From Scatomorpha merdigallinarum (GTDB lineage: Bacteria > Bacillota > Clostridia > Oscillospirales > Oscillospiraceae), in NCBI GenBank assembly GCA_018710885.1, contig DVJA01000088.1:1-9757 (forward strand): DNA of 9,757 bases. The letters run 5' to 3'. The position numbers and the translations under genes were made by a program. This document shows, one piece after another, positions 1 to 6,736 of the stretch. Numbering within the stretch: the first letter of the stretch is position 1; every line of letters begins with the position of its first letter. Below the pieces are notes generated by a model that was given only the letters and a program-made list of their open reading frames with translations, ran no database searches and was not told the origin of the DNA.

Positions 1-9
1 GCCAACACC

Positions 10-27
10 GGGGGCCATTTGGCCCCC
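10..27 (+). other. GC-rich spacer hairpin ahead of tRNA-Asn
   Basis: A 7-bp stem of G/C pairs (10-16 with 21-27) closes on an ATTT loop. No T run follows, so it is not a classical terminator; it ends 9 nt before tRNA-Asn. The first four bases of the window (GCCA) look like the discriminator base and CCA tail of another tRNA upstream. If so, this hairpin is a spacer in a tRNA cluster. That upstream tRNA is inferred only. Confidence 0.5.
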
Positions 28-36
28 GAGTTCTAT

Positions 37-112
<76 letters not shown>

Positions 113-116
113 CGCG

Positions 117-146
117 ATGGCCGCCGCAAAAGCGGCGGCCATTTTT
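117..146 (+). terminator. Terminator-like hairpin between tRNA-Asn and tRNA-Met
   Basis: A perfect 11-bp GC-rich stem (117-127 with 132-142), AAAA loop and a run of five T (142-146) form a textbook intrinsic terminator for the transcript carrying tRNA-Asn. The T run ends directly at the first base of tRNA-Met (147). There is no room for a separate tRNA-Met promoter downstream of it, so termination must be incomplete or the hairpin must serve processing. Confidence 0.8.
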
Positions 147-223
147 GGGCCTTTAGCTCAGTTGGTTAGAGCAACCGGCTCATAACCGGTCGGTCCGGGG
201 TTCGAGTCCCTGAAGGCCCACCA
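147..223 (+). tRNA. tRNA-Met (CAT), elongator type
   Basis: The acceptor GGGCCTT (147-153) pairs fully with AAGGCCC (213-219). The discriminator is A220 and CCA is encoded at 221-223. The anticodon stem ACCGG/CCGGT encloses CTCATAA with CAT at 181-183. The paired first acceptor base and the absence of three G-C pairs at the base of the anticodon stem argue against initiator tRNA. A CAT tRNA could also be tRNA-Ile2, modified to lysidine by TilS; that cannot be excluded by eye, but the elongator-Met reading is more likely. Confidence 0.93.
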
Positions 224-224
224 T

Positions 225-270
225 ATCGCCGCCGCAAACTTAAGCTGTTTGTGACGGCGATTTTATTTTT
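225..270 (+). terminator. Intrinsic terminator after tRNA-Met
   Basis: A 15-nt arm (225-239) pairs with 246-260 with one mismatch and one wobble, followed by a T-rich tract (TTTTATTTTT, 261-270). It ends the plus-strand tRNA-Asn/tRNA-Met transcript, just before the convergent acetyltransferase gene. No T run lies on the other side, so it should not work well for the minus strand. Confidence 0.85.
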
Positions 271-281
271 ACTTTTCTCAG

Positions 282-803
282 TTAAAAGGTTTTATCTTGG
301 GCTTTCAGTCGTGCGTAGAGCATGGTATCGTATATTTTGCCGTTTTTAATGACATTGTTGCGCAATACTCCTTCGCAGCTGAACCCGCACTTCTCAAGCA
401 CCCGGCAGGAGGCAGAGTTATATGCAAATGGCTCTGCATAAATCCGGATGATATCGCTGTTTGTGAATACAAAGTCGCAGATTTCTGACACTGCTCGTGT
501 GGCTAGTCCAAGGCCCCAGCAGGGTTCGGCTACGTAATATCCCAGCTCTCCTGTGAGTCTGTGCACGTTCACGTTGCGGGTGACAGTTATACTGCCTGCG
601 CAGTGACCATTGTGAGAGATTGTGAATGCAAATAAGCTACTTTTGTCTGCATCTAGCACGGATGATATGAATTCTGCCGCATCTCGCTCCGTGTACGGAT
701 AGGGAAGTCCGTCGCGCAGGTTGTTGAGTATATGTGGATTGTTTATGACAGCGGCTAATTCCTTGACGTCTGAAAGTGTCCAGGGACGAATTACAGTGTA
801 CAT
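282..803 (-). CDS. GNAT-family N-acetyltransferase, RimJ/RimL-like
   Basis: Predicted cytoplasmic 173-aa acetyltransferase that moves an acetyl group from acetyl-CoA to an amine; the acceptor cannot be told from sequence. The RimJ/RimL-like layout is complete: an N-terminal recognition part beginning IRPW, the beta4 strand GELGYYV (85-91), the acetyl-CoA loop WGLGLATRA (96-104), and the C-terminal motif N129-S-A-S-C-R-V-L-E-K-C-G-F, typical of enzymes that modify N-terminal or small-molecule amines. The length is normal for the family. The start is clear: AAAGGAGG lies about 7 nt upstream of the ATG at 801-803. It stands alone on the minus strand between plus-strand tRNA genes. I count roughly 49% GC over 301-780, below the flanking genes, which with the tRNA neighbourhood hints at acquisition by transfer. 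No membrane segment or signal peptide. Confidence 0.9.
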   Translation of the reverse strand: MYTVIRPWTLSDVKELAAVINNPHILNNLRDGLPYPYTERDAAEFISSVLDADKSSLFAFTISHNGHCAGSITVTRNVNVHRLTGELGYYVAEPCWGLGLATRAVSEICDFVFTNSDIIRIYAEPFAYNSASCRVLEKCGFSCEGVLRNNVIKNGKIYDTMLYARLKAQDKTF

Positions 804-823
804 GTGCCCGCCTCCTTTGCGCT

Positions 824-852
824 ATTAAAGCACGGGCATGTGGGAATGTAAA
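824..852 (-). promoter_or_regulatory. Candidate promoter of the acetyltransferase gene
   Basis: On the minus strand TTTACA (852-847) and TTTAAT (829-824) are separated by 17 nt; each matches its consensus box at five of six positions. The predicted start, near 817, would fall on the ribosome binding site and leave a very short leader. It is therefore plausible but not certain. Confidence 0.45.
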
Positions 853-891
853 GTCTTTACGGAAAGTTTATGATCCAGCCAAATTTAACTC

Positions 892-919
892 TTGTAAAAT
901 TTCAGTAACATGTTATAAT
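892..919 (+). promoter_or_regulatory. Promoter for tRNA-Ser (and probably degV)
   Basis: TTGTAA (892-897), a 16-nt spacer and a perfect TATAAT (914-919) preceded by TGT, an extended -10. The predicted start is near 926, about 28 nt before tRNA-Ser. No other convincing promoter lies before the degV-family gene, so this one may serve both. Confidence 0.75.
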
Positions 920-953
920 TTATTAGTTACTGGATTTGCAGCATATTTGTTAT

Positions 954-1042
954 GGAGAGGTGTCCGAGTGGTTTAAGGAGCCGGTCTTGAAAACCGGTGA
1001 CCCGGCAACGGGCCATGGGTTCGAATCCCATCCTCTCCGCCA
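954..1042 (+). tRNA. tRNA-Ser (anticodon TGA)
   Basis: Class II tRNA. The acceptor GGAGAGG (954-960) pairs with CCTCTCC (1032-1038). The anticodon stem CCGGT/ACCGG has TGA at 988-990. A long variable arm forms a stem (CCCG/CGGG with a GCAA loop, about 1001-1012). The T loop TTCGAAT and encoded CCA (1040-1042) are present. It decodes UCA and other UCN codons. No T-run terminator follows, so transcription may run on into the degV-family gene 52 nt downstream. Confidence 0.97.
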
Positions 1043-1094
1043 CCCTTCGGGGAAATAAGCGTCTCGCAGGCGTGCTAAAAGTGAGGTCAAGCAG

Positions 1095-2000
1095 ATGGGC
1101 GATTTCAGGGTCATTACGGATGGTTCCGGCGATATTCCGGCCGACGTGATAAAGTCCAGAGACATTACCGTTATCAACTTCTATGTCCTACTCGGTAGCG
1201 GAGAGTATCTTGAGCAGAATGTCGATATCGGCGACGACGAGTTTTATGAGTGGATGGTCGCTCATCCGGGTGTCTATCCCAAGAGCTCCACGCCGTCGAC
1301 TCAGGACTACCTGAAGCTCTTTACCCAAGTCGCCCAAGCCGGTGAGAAGGCCATTGTGCTCTGCATAACCGAGAAGTTCTCCAACTCGTATCAGACGGCT
1401 TGCATAGCGCTGGATCTGCTGCGTGAGGACTATCCGGACGCTGAGATTACGGTCATAAACTCAATGGTTAACACCGTGCTGCAGGGACTTATGGTCCTTG
1501 AGGCATGTAACATGCGCGACGCCGGTGTAGGCTATACAGAAGCCGTGGAGCGCCTCTACGAGATAAGGCCAACGGGACGTATATTCTTCACTATTGGCAG
1601 CATGGACTACCTCGCTGCAGGAGGACGCATCGGAAGGCTGGCAGGCAAGGTCTCAAGTGTGCTTGGCATAAGGCCGGTTATCACGCTCAAGGAAGGCGAA
1701 ATCTTCCTCGGCGGTATGGGCAGGGGAAGGGCCAAAACACTCGATAAAGTGTTGTCCAATACCCGCGAATACCTTAAAAAGACCTTCACAAGCCGCGACC
1801 AGTTTGAAATTTGCCTCGGATATGGTTACGACTACAACGAAGCCGTGGAATTCCGCAGCCGGCTGGAAGCTCTGCTTGAAGAGCTGGGACTCGGCGGCGA
1901 CGACGAAATTCACATCACGCACATCAGCTCAGTAATAGCTGTACACACTGGGCCGTATGCTCTGGGCGTAGGGATTATCGCAAAGGCGAGACTGGACTGA
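1095..2000 (+). CDS. DegV-family fatty-acid-binding protein (FakB-like)
   Basis: A 301-aa DegV protein of normal full length. Family members bind a fatty acid in a deep pocket; the FakB proteins present it to the kinase FakA, giving acyl-phosphate for phospholipid synthesis in Gram-positive bacteria. Family hallmarks are visible: the N-terminal loop T8-D-G-S-G-D, the carboxylate-binding loop SSTPS (64-68), the central LAAGGRIGR (173-181), an SSVLGIRPV segment (187-195), and the C-terminal HTGPYALGVG (284-293). It is cytoplasmic, with no signal peptide. The ATG at 1095 is preceded by GTGAGG about 9 nt upstream. No fakA is in the window; DegV paralogues are often scattered, and which lipid this one carries cannot be read from sequence. 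It sits 52 nt after tRNA-Ser without its own clear promoter and is closed by a strong terminator. Confidence 0.93.
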   Translation: MGDFRVITDGSGDIPADVIKSRDITVINFYVLLGSGEYLEQNVDIGDDEFYEWMVAHPGVYPKSSTPSTQDYLKLFTQVAQAGEKAIVLCITEKFSNSYQTACIALDLLREDYPDAEITVINSMVNTVLQGLMVLEACNMRDAGVGYTEAVERLYEIRPTGRIFFTIGSMDYLAAGGRIGRLAGKVSSVLGIRPVITLKEGEIFLGGMGRGRAKTLDKVLSNTREYLKKTFTSRDQFEICLGYGYDYNEAVEFRSRLEALLEELGLGGDDEIHITHISSVIAVHTGPYALGVGIIAKARLD

Positions 2001-2005
2001 AACTC

Positions 2006-2033
2006 AAAAGCCGGGTCATTGGCCCGGCTTTTT
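2006..2033 (+). terminator. Intrinsic terminator after the degV-family gene
   Basis: AAAAGCCGGG (2006-2015) pairs with CCCGGCTTTT (2023-2032) around a 7-nt loop, with T continuing to 2033. It begins 6 nt after the stop codon of the degV-family gene and separates it from the asparaginase gene. Confidence 0.9.
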
Positions 2034-2073
2034 ACATGCAATGCAAGGTATATCATAGAAGGTGGTGCTAACA

Positions 2074-3084
2074 ATGCCTGAACTGCTTGCGGAGGTTTTC
2101 AGGGGCAAAATAGCGGAGTCACGGCACTACGGCCATGTGGCTGTGTGTGATAGCTCTGGACGGATTTTGGCATGGGCGGGAGAGCCAGATACCGTGACCT
2201 ATATACGCTCGGCTGCAAAGCCCATACAGGCCCTCAACGTATTTGCTTCGGGGGCGTATGAGAAGTACGGGTTCACCGACGAGGAGCTGGCCATAATGTG
2301 CTCTTCTCACTTCGGCGGGGAGATGCACCAGCGGGTCATACTCGGCATCCTGGACAAGCTGGGACTGACGTTGGACTCTCTGCTGTGCGGTTGCCCGCTG
2401 TCAATAAATCCGGAACTGAGGGAAAAGCAGCTCCGTGAAAATGTGGAGCTCAGACAGTATAACTCCGACTGCTCTGGGAAGCACTGTGGATTCCTGGCAG
2501 CCTGCCTCGCATGCGGATACCCGACCGAAGGCTACAACCGCCCGGAGCATCCGTTGCAGCGCGACGTTTTGAAGATAGTCTCGGACGTATCCGGAGTGCC
2601 GGAAGACGAGATAGCCGTCGGCGTTGACGGCTGCACAGTGCCTGTACATGCGCTGCCTCTGCGCAATATGGCCATGGCTTACGCCAGAATAGCCAACCCG
2701 GAAAAGCTGCCCGAACAGTACCGCTTTGGCGCAGAGAGGGTGTTCAGGGCCATGAACGCAGCGCCTGAGATGGTTGCGGGTACGGGAGGCTTTTGCACCG
2801 CGCTGCTGCGCGCCGCAGAAGGCAGCCTGATAGGCAAAGTCGGCGCTGAAGCCGTATACTGCGTGGGTGTGAAAGGCCGTGACCTCGGTATCGCAATAAA
2901 GGTGGACGATGGCAACGGCGCGCGGCCGCTGCGCCCGACGGTGATACGGGTGCTGAAAACACTTGGAGTGCTGAACGATGGGCAGGTCGCCGCCCTGGGC
3001 AGTTTTGCAGAGCCACCGGTATATAACGATGTCGGAGCCAAAGTCGGTTTCACGCGCAGCGTGGTTGAACTGCATTTCTCGTAA
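2074..3084 (+). CDS. L-asparaginase of the Rhizobium etli (asparaginase II) type
   Basis: Predicted 336-aa cytoplasmic enzyme that hydrolyses L-asparagine to aspartate and ammonia. It belongs to the family of the R. etli enzyme, unrelated to the E. coli types. The catalytic S-x-x-K pair is present at S46/K49 (RSAAKP). The three metal ligands known from the R. etli structure (Cys135, Lys138, Cys189) line up with C133 and K136 (DCSGKH) and C187 (VDGCTVP) at a constant offset of two, so the enzyme looks intact. ATG at 2074 is the best start: AGAAGGTGG lies about 8 nt upstream. An in-frame GTG at 2062 would add four residues but overlaps that ribosome binding site. The stop (TAA 3082-3084) runs straight into a bidirectional terminator. 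No transporter is adjacent. No clear promoter is visible; TTTACA at 2031-2036 has no well-spaced partner. Confidence 0.93.
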   Translation: MPELLAEVFRGKIAESRHYGHVAVCDSSGRILAWAGEPDTVTYIRSAAKPIQALNVFASGAYEKYGFTDEELAIMCSSHFGGEMHQRVILGILDKLGLTLDSLLCGCPLSINPELREKQLRENVELRQYNSDCSGKHCGFLAACLACGYPTEGYNRPEHPLQRDVLKIVSDVSGVPEDEIAVGVDGCTVPVHALPLRNMAMAYARIANPEKLPEQYRFGAERVFRAMNAAPEMVAGTGGFCTALLRAAEGSLIGKVGAEAVYCVGVKGRDLGIAIKVDDGNGARPLRPTVIRVLKTLGVLNDGQVAALGSFAEPPVYNDVGAKVGFTRSVVELHFS

Positions 3085-3126
3085 AATAAAGCCAAGCTTC
3101 CCTTCACTGGGAAGCTTGGCTTTATT
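3085..3126. terminator. Bidirectional terminator between convergent genes
   Basis: A perfect 18-bp inverted repeat (3085-3102 with 3109-3126) with a 6-nt loop, rich in A at its left foot and T at its right foot, so that both strands give a hairpin ending in a U-rich tract. It touches the stop codon of the asparaginase gene and lies 13 nt from the end of the oxidoreductase gene; it should stop transcription from both. Confidence 0.93.
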
Positions 3127-3139
3127 ATATACCGTTGCT

Positions 3140-4534
3140 TTACGCCAGTTCGCGTCCCATGAGGACACCCATGGCGCTGGCCATCATCAGGCCGCGCGTC
3201 CAACCGGAGCTATCGCCCAGGGCGTGGAGGCCCTGTACGTTGGTGTTGAAGCGCGTGTCCATAGTTACCTTGTTCGAGTAGAACTTGAGCTCGGGGGAGT
3301 AGAGCAGGGTTTCGTAGCCGGCAAAGCCGGGGACGACGATGTCCATCGAGTGGATGAAGTTGATGATGTTTATCATCGCACGGTAGGGCATGGCCGCGGT
3401 GATGTCGCCCGCAACGGCGTCCACCAGAGTGGGCTTGACGTTGCTGTGGGCCAGCTCTTTTTCCCAAGTGCGCTTGCCGTCGAGAATGTCGCCGAAACGC
3501 TGCACCAGGATGTGGCCGTTGGCGAGCATGTTGGTAAGCTCGCCGACTTTCTGCGCGTAAGCGATGGGCTGGTTAAATGGCACGGAGAAATTGTGCGAGC
3601 AGAGTATGGCCACATTGGTGTTCGGGCTCTTGAGGTCGGCGCCCTTGTAGGCGTGGCCGTTGACGACGGCAAGGTCGTTGTCGTAGTTCTCCTGACTCAC
3701 GACGCCGCCAGGGTTCTGGCAGAAAGTGCGGACCTTGTTCTTGAAGGGCTTGGGGTAGCCTATGAGCTTGGACTCATAGAGGACGTCGTTTATCTCCTCC
3801 ATGATCTCGTTGCGCACCTCGACGCGCACACCGATGTCAACGGTGCTCGGCTGGTGCTGCACTCCGTGCTCGGAGCATATCTTCTCAAGCCAGTCCGCGC
3901 CGCGGCGGCCGGTGGCGACAACAGTGTGCTCGGCATAGAGTTCAAAGTCCTGATGGCCGTCATTGAGGTAGACGCCCTTACAGACGTTGCCGTCCATTAT
4001 GAGGTTGGTGCACTCGGTGTCAAAGAGCATCTCGACGCCGTTATCCATCAGCCAGTGCTCGATGGCGAGGTAGACGTCGTGGGCTTTCTCTGTGCCCAGG
4101 TGACGTATCGGACAGTCCACAAGCTTCAGGCCGGCCTTGATGGCGCGGGCACGTATTTTGCGCACCTTCTCGTCGTTGCCGATGCCTTCAATGTGTTCGT
4201 CCGCGCCGAACTCGAGGTATATCTTGTCCGCGTAGTCTATGGTCTCCTGGGCCAGACGCTCCCCTATCAACATGGGCAGGTCGCCGCCGACGTCGCAGCT
4301 CAGGCTGAGTTTGCCGTCGGAAAACGCGCCGGCGCCGGAAAAACCGGTGGTTATGTGGCAGACGGGCTTGCAGTTCATGCACACGCCGGTCTTGGCCTTG
4401 GGGCAACTGCGGCGAGTGAGCTCGCGGCCTTTTTCGACCATGACTATTTTCTTCTTGGAGCCGCGCCTGAGCATCTCCAAGGCCGTGAAAATGCCTCCGG
4501 GGCCCGCGCCGACAATGACAACATCAGCCTTCAT
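3140..4534 (-). CDS. FAD-dependent oxidoreductase (COG2509-like), substrate unknown
   Basis: A 464-aa flavoprotein. The N-terminal Rossmann fold has DVVIVGAGPGG (4-14, G9-x-G11-x-x-G14) and the ribose-binding acidic residue E34 after a beta strand (IVMVEKG). The second dinucleotide element ends in VVATGRRG (about 215-222), and the C-terminal FAD motif is LHALGDSSGWTRG (about 436-448). Between these is GFSGAGAFSDGKL (64-76), typical of the uncharacterised COG2509 FAD-dependent dehydrogenases. A cysteine cluster, C44-x7-C52-x2-C55-x3-C59, sits just before it and may bind metal or an Fe-S cluster. ATG at 4534 is chosen because TGGAGG lies about 6 nt upstream and the GxGxxG fold then starts near residue 4; the frame stays open upstream but runs into the terminator. 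No membrane segment. The reaction and substrate are unknown. It lies downstream of tRNA-Gly with a terminator between. Confidence 0.88.
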   Translation of the reverse strand: MKADVVIVGAGPGGIFTALEMLRRGSKKKIVMVEKGRELTRRSCPKAKTGVCMNCKPVCHITTGFSGAGAFSDGKLSLSCDVGGDLPMLIGERLAQETIDYADKIYLEFGADEHIEGIGNDEKVRKIRARAIKAGLKLVDCPIRHLGTEKAHDVYLAIEHWLMDNGVEMLFDTECTNLIMDGNVCKGVYLNDGHQDFELYAEHTVVATGRRGADWLEKICSEHGVQHQPSTVDIGVRVEVRNEIMEEINDVLYESKLIGYPKPFKNKVRTFCQNPGGVVSQENYDNDLAVVNGHAYKGADLKSPNTNVAILCSHNFSVPFNQPIAYAQKVGELTNMLANGHILVQRFGDILDGKRTWEKELAHSNVKPTLVDAVAGDITAAMPYRAMINIINFIHSMDIVVPGFAGYETLLYSPELKFYSNKVTMDTRFNTNVQGLHALGDSSGWTRGLMMASAMGVLMGRELA

Positions 4535-4550
4535 AGTAACCTCCAGACAT

Positions 4551-4577
4551 AAAAACAGCACGCAGATCCCGCGTGCT
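4551..4577 (-). terminator. Terminator/attenuator directly before the oxidoreductase
   Basis: On the minus strand AGCACGC (4577-4571) pairs with GCGTGCT (4563-4557) around a 7-nt loop, followed by GTTTTT (4556-4551). It ends about 7 nt before the ribosome binding site of the oxidoreductase. It may terminate the tRNA-Gly transcript or act as an attenuator in the leader of the oxidoreductase. Confidence 0.75.
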
Positions 4578-4594
4578 TAAAACTTACCGTAATT

Positions 4595-4623
4595 GGCAGT
4601 CTTGGCTTTAAGCCAAGACTGCC
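4595..4623 (-). other. Long hairpin abutting the 3' end of tRNA-Gly
   Basis: A perfect 13-bp inverted repeat (4595-4607 with 4611-4623) with a 3-nt loop begins at the base after the tRNA CCA. On the minus strand it is followed by AATTACGG, not a T run, so it is more likely a 3' processing or stability hairpin than a terminator in its own right. Confidence 0.7.
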
Positions 4624-4699
4624 TGGAGCGGGCAACGAGATTCGAACTCGCTACCTCCACCTTGGCAAGGTGGCGCTCTGCCAAATGAGCTATGCCCGC
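4624..4699 (-). tRNA. tRNA-Gly (anticodon GCC)
   Basis: Reading the minus strand, acceptor GCGGGCA (4699-4693) pairs with TGCCCGC (4634-4628). The discriminator is T4627 and CCA is encoded at 4626-4624. The anticodon stem encloses TTGCCAA with GCC at 4666-4664. The T arm has loop TTCGAAT with a GCGAG/CTCGT stem. It decodes GGC/GGU. A strong promoter lies just upstream. Confidence 0.97.
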
Positions 4700-4727
4700 A
4701 AGCCGCGTCCTCACAGACGCGACTTAT

Positions 4728-4755
4728 ATTTTAGCACACTTTGCCGATTTGTCAA
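4728..4755 (-). promoter_or_regulatory. Strong promoter for tRNA-Gly
   Basis: On the minus strand a perfect TTGACA (4755-4750), a 16-nt spacer and TAAAAT (4733-4728) preceded by TGC, an extended -10. The start is predicted near 4721. The short leader contains an 8-bp hairpin (4702-4709 with 4716-4723, one G-U pair). An 8-bp inverted repeat, TTTGCCGA/TCGGCAAA (4740-4747 and 4762-4769), encloses the -35 box. Confidence 0.85.
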
Positions 4756-4796
4756 GCTCTTTCGGCAAATATTGCGTGTGGTATTTTGTGAAGCTT

Positions 4797-6044
4797 CTAT
4801 TGCGGAGCGTCATGATGCGCATGTGTGGCAAGCGTTAGCGTAAAAGAGACCGTACTACCGGAAAGTGAAGCCGAAATATGCCCACCGTGAGCTTCCACAA
4901 TGGCCTGGGCCATGCTGAGCCCTACTCCGTTGCCTGCGCTGGAACGTGAGGCGTCGCCGCGGTAAAAACGTTCAAATACTCTGGAAAGGGTCTCTTTGGT
5001 CATGCTTGAGCAGGTGTTGCTAACCCTGAAAACCGCGTGGGAGCGCTGCCTGGACAACACGACCGCTATGGGTGTGCCTTCGTCTGAGTAGCGCATAGCG
5101 TTATCCAGAAGTATGCCGGCGACGCGGCGCAGTGCCTCGCTGCTGGCATTGACATATATTCCGCTGGCAAGCTCGCAGGTGACTTCACGGCCCTGGGAGG
5201 CAGACATGAGCCGGAAGGCGTCGCAGAGCTCGGTGAGCTCGGAGCCGAGGTCGAAGACGGATCTGTCGGGGAAGGGATCGGCCTCGTCGAAGCGCGACAG
5301 GTCTATGAGGTCCGCAGTCAGCTTTGCCATGCGTGAGCCGGAGGCACGTATGCTCTCAACCCACTCATTGCCGGGCATGTCAATTGCAAGGACGTCGGCG
5401 GCGGCGATAACAGCGGTGAGCGGGGTTTTGATTTCGTGCCCGGCGTCGGTTATAAAGCGCTTTTGCCGCTCCACGCTTTTGGCTACGGGGGAGATTGCCC
5501 TGCGTGACAGGGCAAATAGCACGAGGGCCGTTACAGCCAGTACCACGAGCGAACCGACCGAGGAGACCAGCAGCACGAGTTCCTGCGTGCGCTGCATGCG
5601 CGAACAATCCAGGAAGATATAGATTGTACCTCCGGAGTCGGAGCCCCTGTAGGCCAAAAATCTGTAGCGCCCTACATAACCTCGGTCTTTGCCTGAGCCG
5701 GCCACTTGGTTGAGGTATTCCAGCGCGCTTATCTCGTCTATGGCGCTGATAAACTCCAGGCTGGTAGAAATCACTTCACCCTCGGAGTCAACGGAGACGG
5801 CAAAATATCGCGTCTCGAAAGGCGTCTCTTCGGTTACCGGGTAATCCCATGGGCGCTGCATGTTGTGACTGCTGGGACGGGGCAGATCACCGCGCAGCCT
5901 GACTATATTGTCCAGCATCGAGTCCGCGGAGTGGGCGTTAAAGTAGTACAGGGCACAGTTCGTGCCGACGACGAGTACGGCCAGTACAATGGCAAAGGCA
6001 ACGGCCCCAACCAGCACAAACTTGCGCCGCAGCCGCTTTAACAC
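4797..6044 (-). CDS. Membrane sensor histidine kinase
   Basis: A 415-aa sensor kinase paired with the response regulator it overlaps. A first membrane helix (about 8-33) and a second (about 156-179) flank an extracytoplasmic sensor region of about 120 residues that resembles nothing I can name. The dimerisation/phosphoacceptor domain carries the H box ITDAGHEIKTPLT with H203. The ATPase domain has the N box LLDNAMRYSDEG (N315), the F box RVFERFYRGD (356-364) and the G2 box GNGVGLSMAQ (371-380). The G1 box is degenerate (VSNTCSS instead of DxGxG), as in many kinases of this subgroup, so activity is still expected. Translation seems to begin at GTG 6044-6042, inside the end of the regulator gene and downstream of GAGGG. 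That 7-nt overlap implies translational coupling. The signal sensed is unknown. Confidence 0.93.
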   Translation of the reverse strand: MLKRLRRKFVLVGAVAFAIVLAVLVVGTNCALYYFNAHSADSMLDNIVRLRGDLPRPSSHNMQRPWDYPVTEETPFETRYFAVSVDSEGEVISTSLEFISAIDEISALEYLNQVAGSGKDRGYVGRYRFLAYRGSDSGGTIYIFLDCSRMQRTQELVLLVSSVGSLVVLAVTALVLFALSRRAISPVAKSVERQKRFITDAGHEIKTPLTAVIAAADVLAIDMPGNEWVESIRASGSRMAKLTADLIDLSRFDEADPFPDRSVFDLGSELTELCDAFRLMSASQGREVTCELASGIYVNASSEALRRVAGILLDNAMRYSDEGTPIAVVLSRQRSHAVFRVSNTCSSMTKETLSRVFERFYRGDASRSSAGNGVGLSMAQAIVEAHGGHISASLSGSTVSFTLTLATHAHHDAPQ

Positions 6045-6715
6045 TCGGCGCCCTCGAGGGAATAACCCTCACCGCGCACGGAATATATGCGCTCGCGTGC
6101 GCCTATGTTGCGCAGGGTGCGGCGCAGGTTGGCTATGTTGGTCCAAACAACGTGGTTGTCAACACCGGCGTCCCAGCCCCAGACCAGGTCCAGCAGTCGG
6201 TCGGTGGAGTATACGCGCCCGGGTGAGCGCATCAGCAGCTCCATGAGCCTGAATTCCTTGTTGTTGAGCCTCACATTGCCGCCTCCGGAAGAGAGGTCGT
6301 AACGCGAACAGTCAAGGCGCAGCGCGCCGTAAGTCAGTACGTCGGGCACGTAGTTGTCGGCGCGGCGCAGCATGGCGCGCACGCGGGCTATAAGCTCGTC
6401 TGAGGCAAAGGGCTTGACCAGATAGTCGTCTGCTCCGGCGTCCAAGCCGCGCACGCGCGCAGGGACGTCGGTTAGCGCGGTAAGCAGCAGCACGGGCGTC
6501 TTACGTCCCAGCTTGCGCAGCTCCGAGAGCACTTCAAGCCCGCTTTTGCCGGGCAGCATGATGTCCAGGATGAGCGCGTCGTATTCGCCCGAAACTGCCC
6601 ATTCCAGAGCATCGGTGCCGTTAGATACGAGATCAGCAGTGTAGCGGCTGCGTTCGAGCAGAGCCTGTACGGCGCGGCCAATACCAGAGTCGTCTTCTGC
6701 AATGAGTATTCGCAT
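6038..6715 (-). CDS. OmpR/PhoB-family response regulator
   Basis: A 225-aa DNA-binding regulator phosphorylated by the kinase encoded just downstream. The receiver domain (1-115) has the acidic pair D8/D9, phosphoacceptor D51 in LILDIMLPGKSG, T79 and K101 in the KPF motif. The C-terminal winged helix (about 125-222) has NNKEFRLMELLMRSPGRVYS and ends YSVRGEGYSLE, the usual OmpR wing. The start chosen is the ATG at 6715-6713 (MRILIAEDD), about 8 nt after AAGGGG. Another ATG two codons earlier (6721) is too close to the ribosome binding site. Target genes are unknown; repeats in its own upstream region suggest autoregulation. Confidence 0.95.
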   Translation of the reverse strand: MRILIAEDDSGIGRAVQALLERSRYTADLVSNGTDALEWAVSGEYDALILDIMLPGKSGLEVLSELRKLGRKTPVLLLTALTDVPARVRGLDAGADDYLVKPFASDELIARVRAMLRRADNYVPDVLTYGALRLDCSRYDLSSGGGNVRLNNKEFRLMELLMRSPGRVYSTDRLLDLVWGWDAGVDNHVVWTNIANLRRTLRNIGARERIYSVRGEGYSLEGAEC

Positions 6716-6736
6716 ATACATGTCCCCTTCATCACA

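Noticed and set aside
2401..3168. Minus-strand open frames across the asparaginase gene
   Set aside because: The plus-strand protein has all catalytic and metal-binding residues of its family; the opposite frames show no motif and cross the bidirectional terminator.
2978..4552. Long plus-strand open frame of about 524 codons
   Set aside because: It lies antisense to the oxidoreductase, which has full FAD motifs and a good ribosome binding site. The frame is a by-product of GC-rich codon use, crosses a terminator and shows no recognisable domain.
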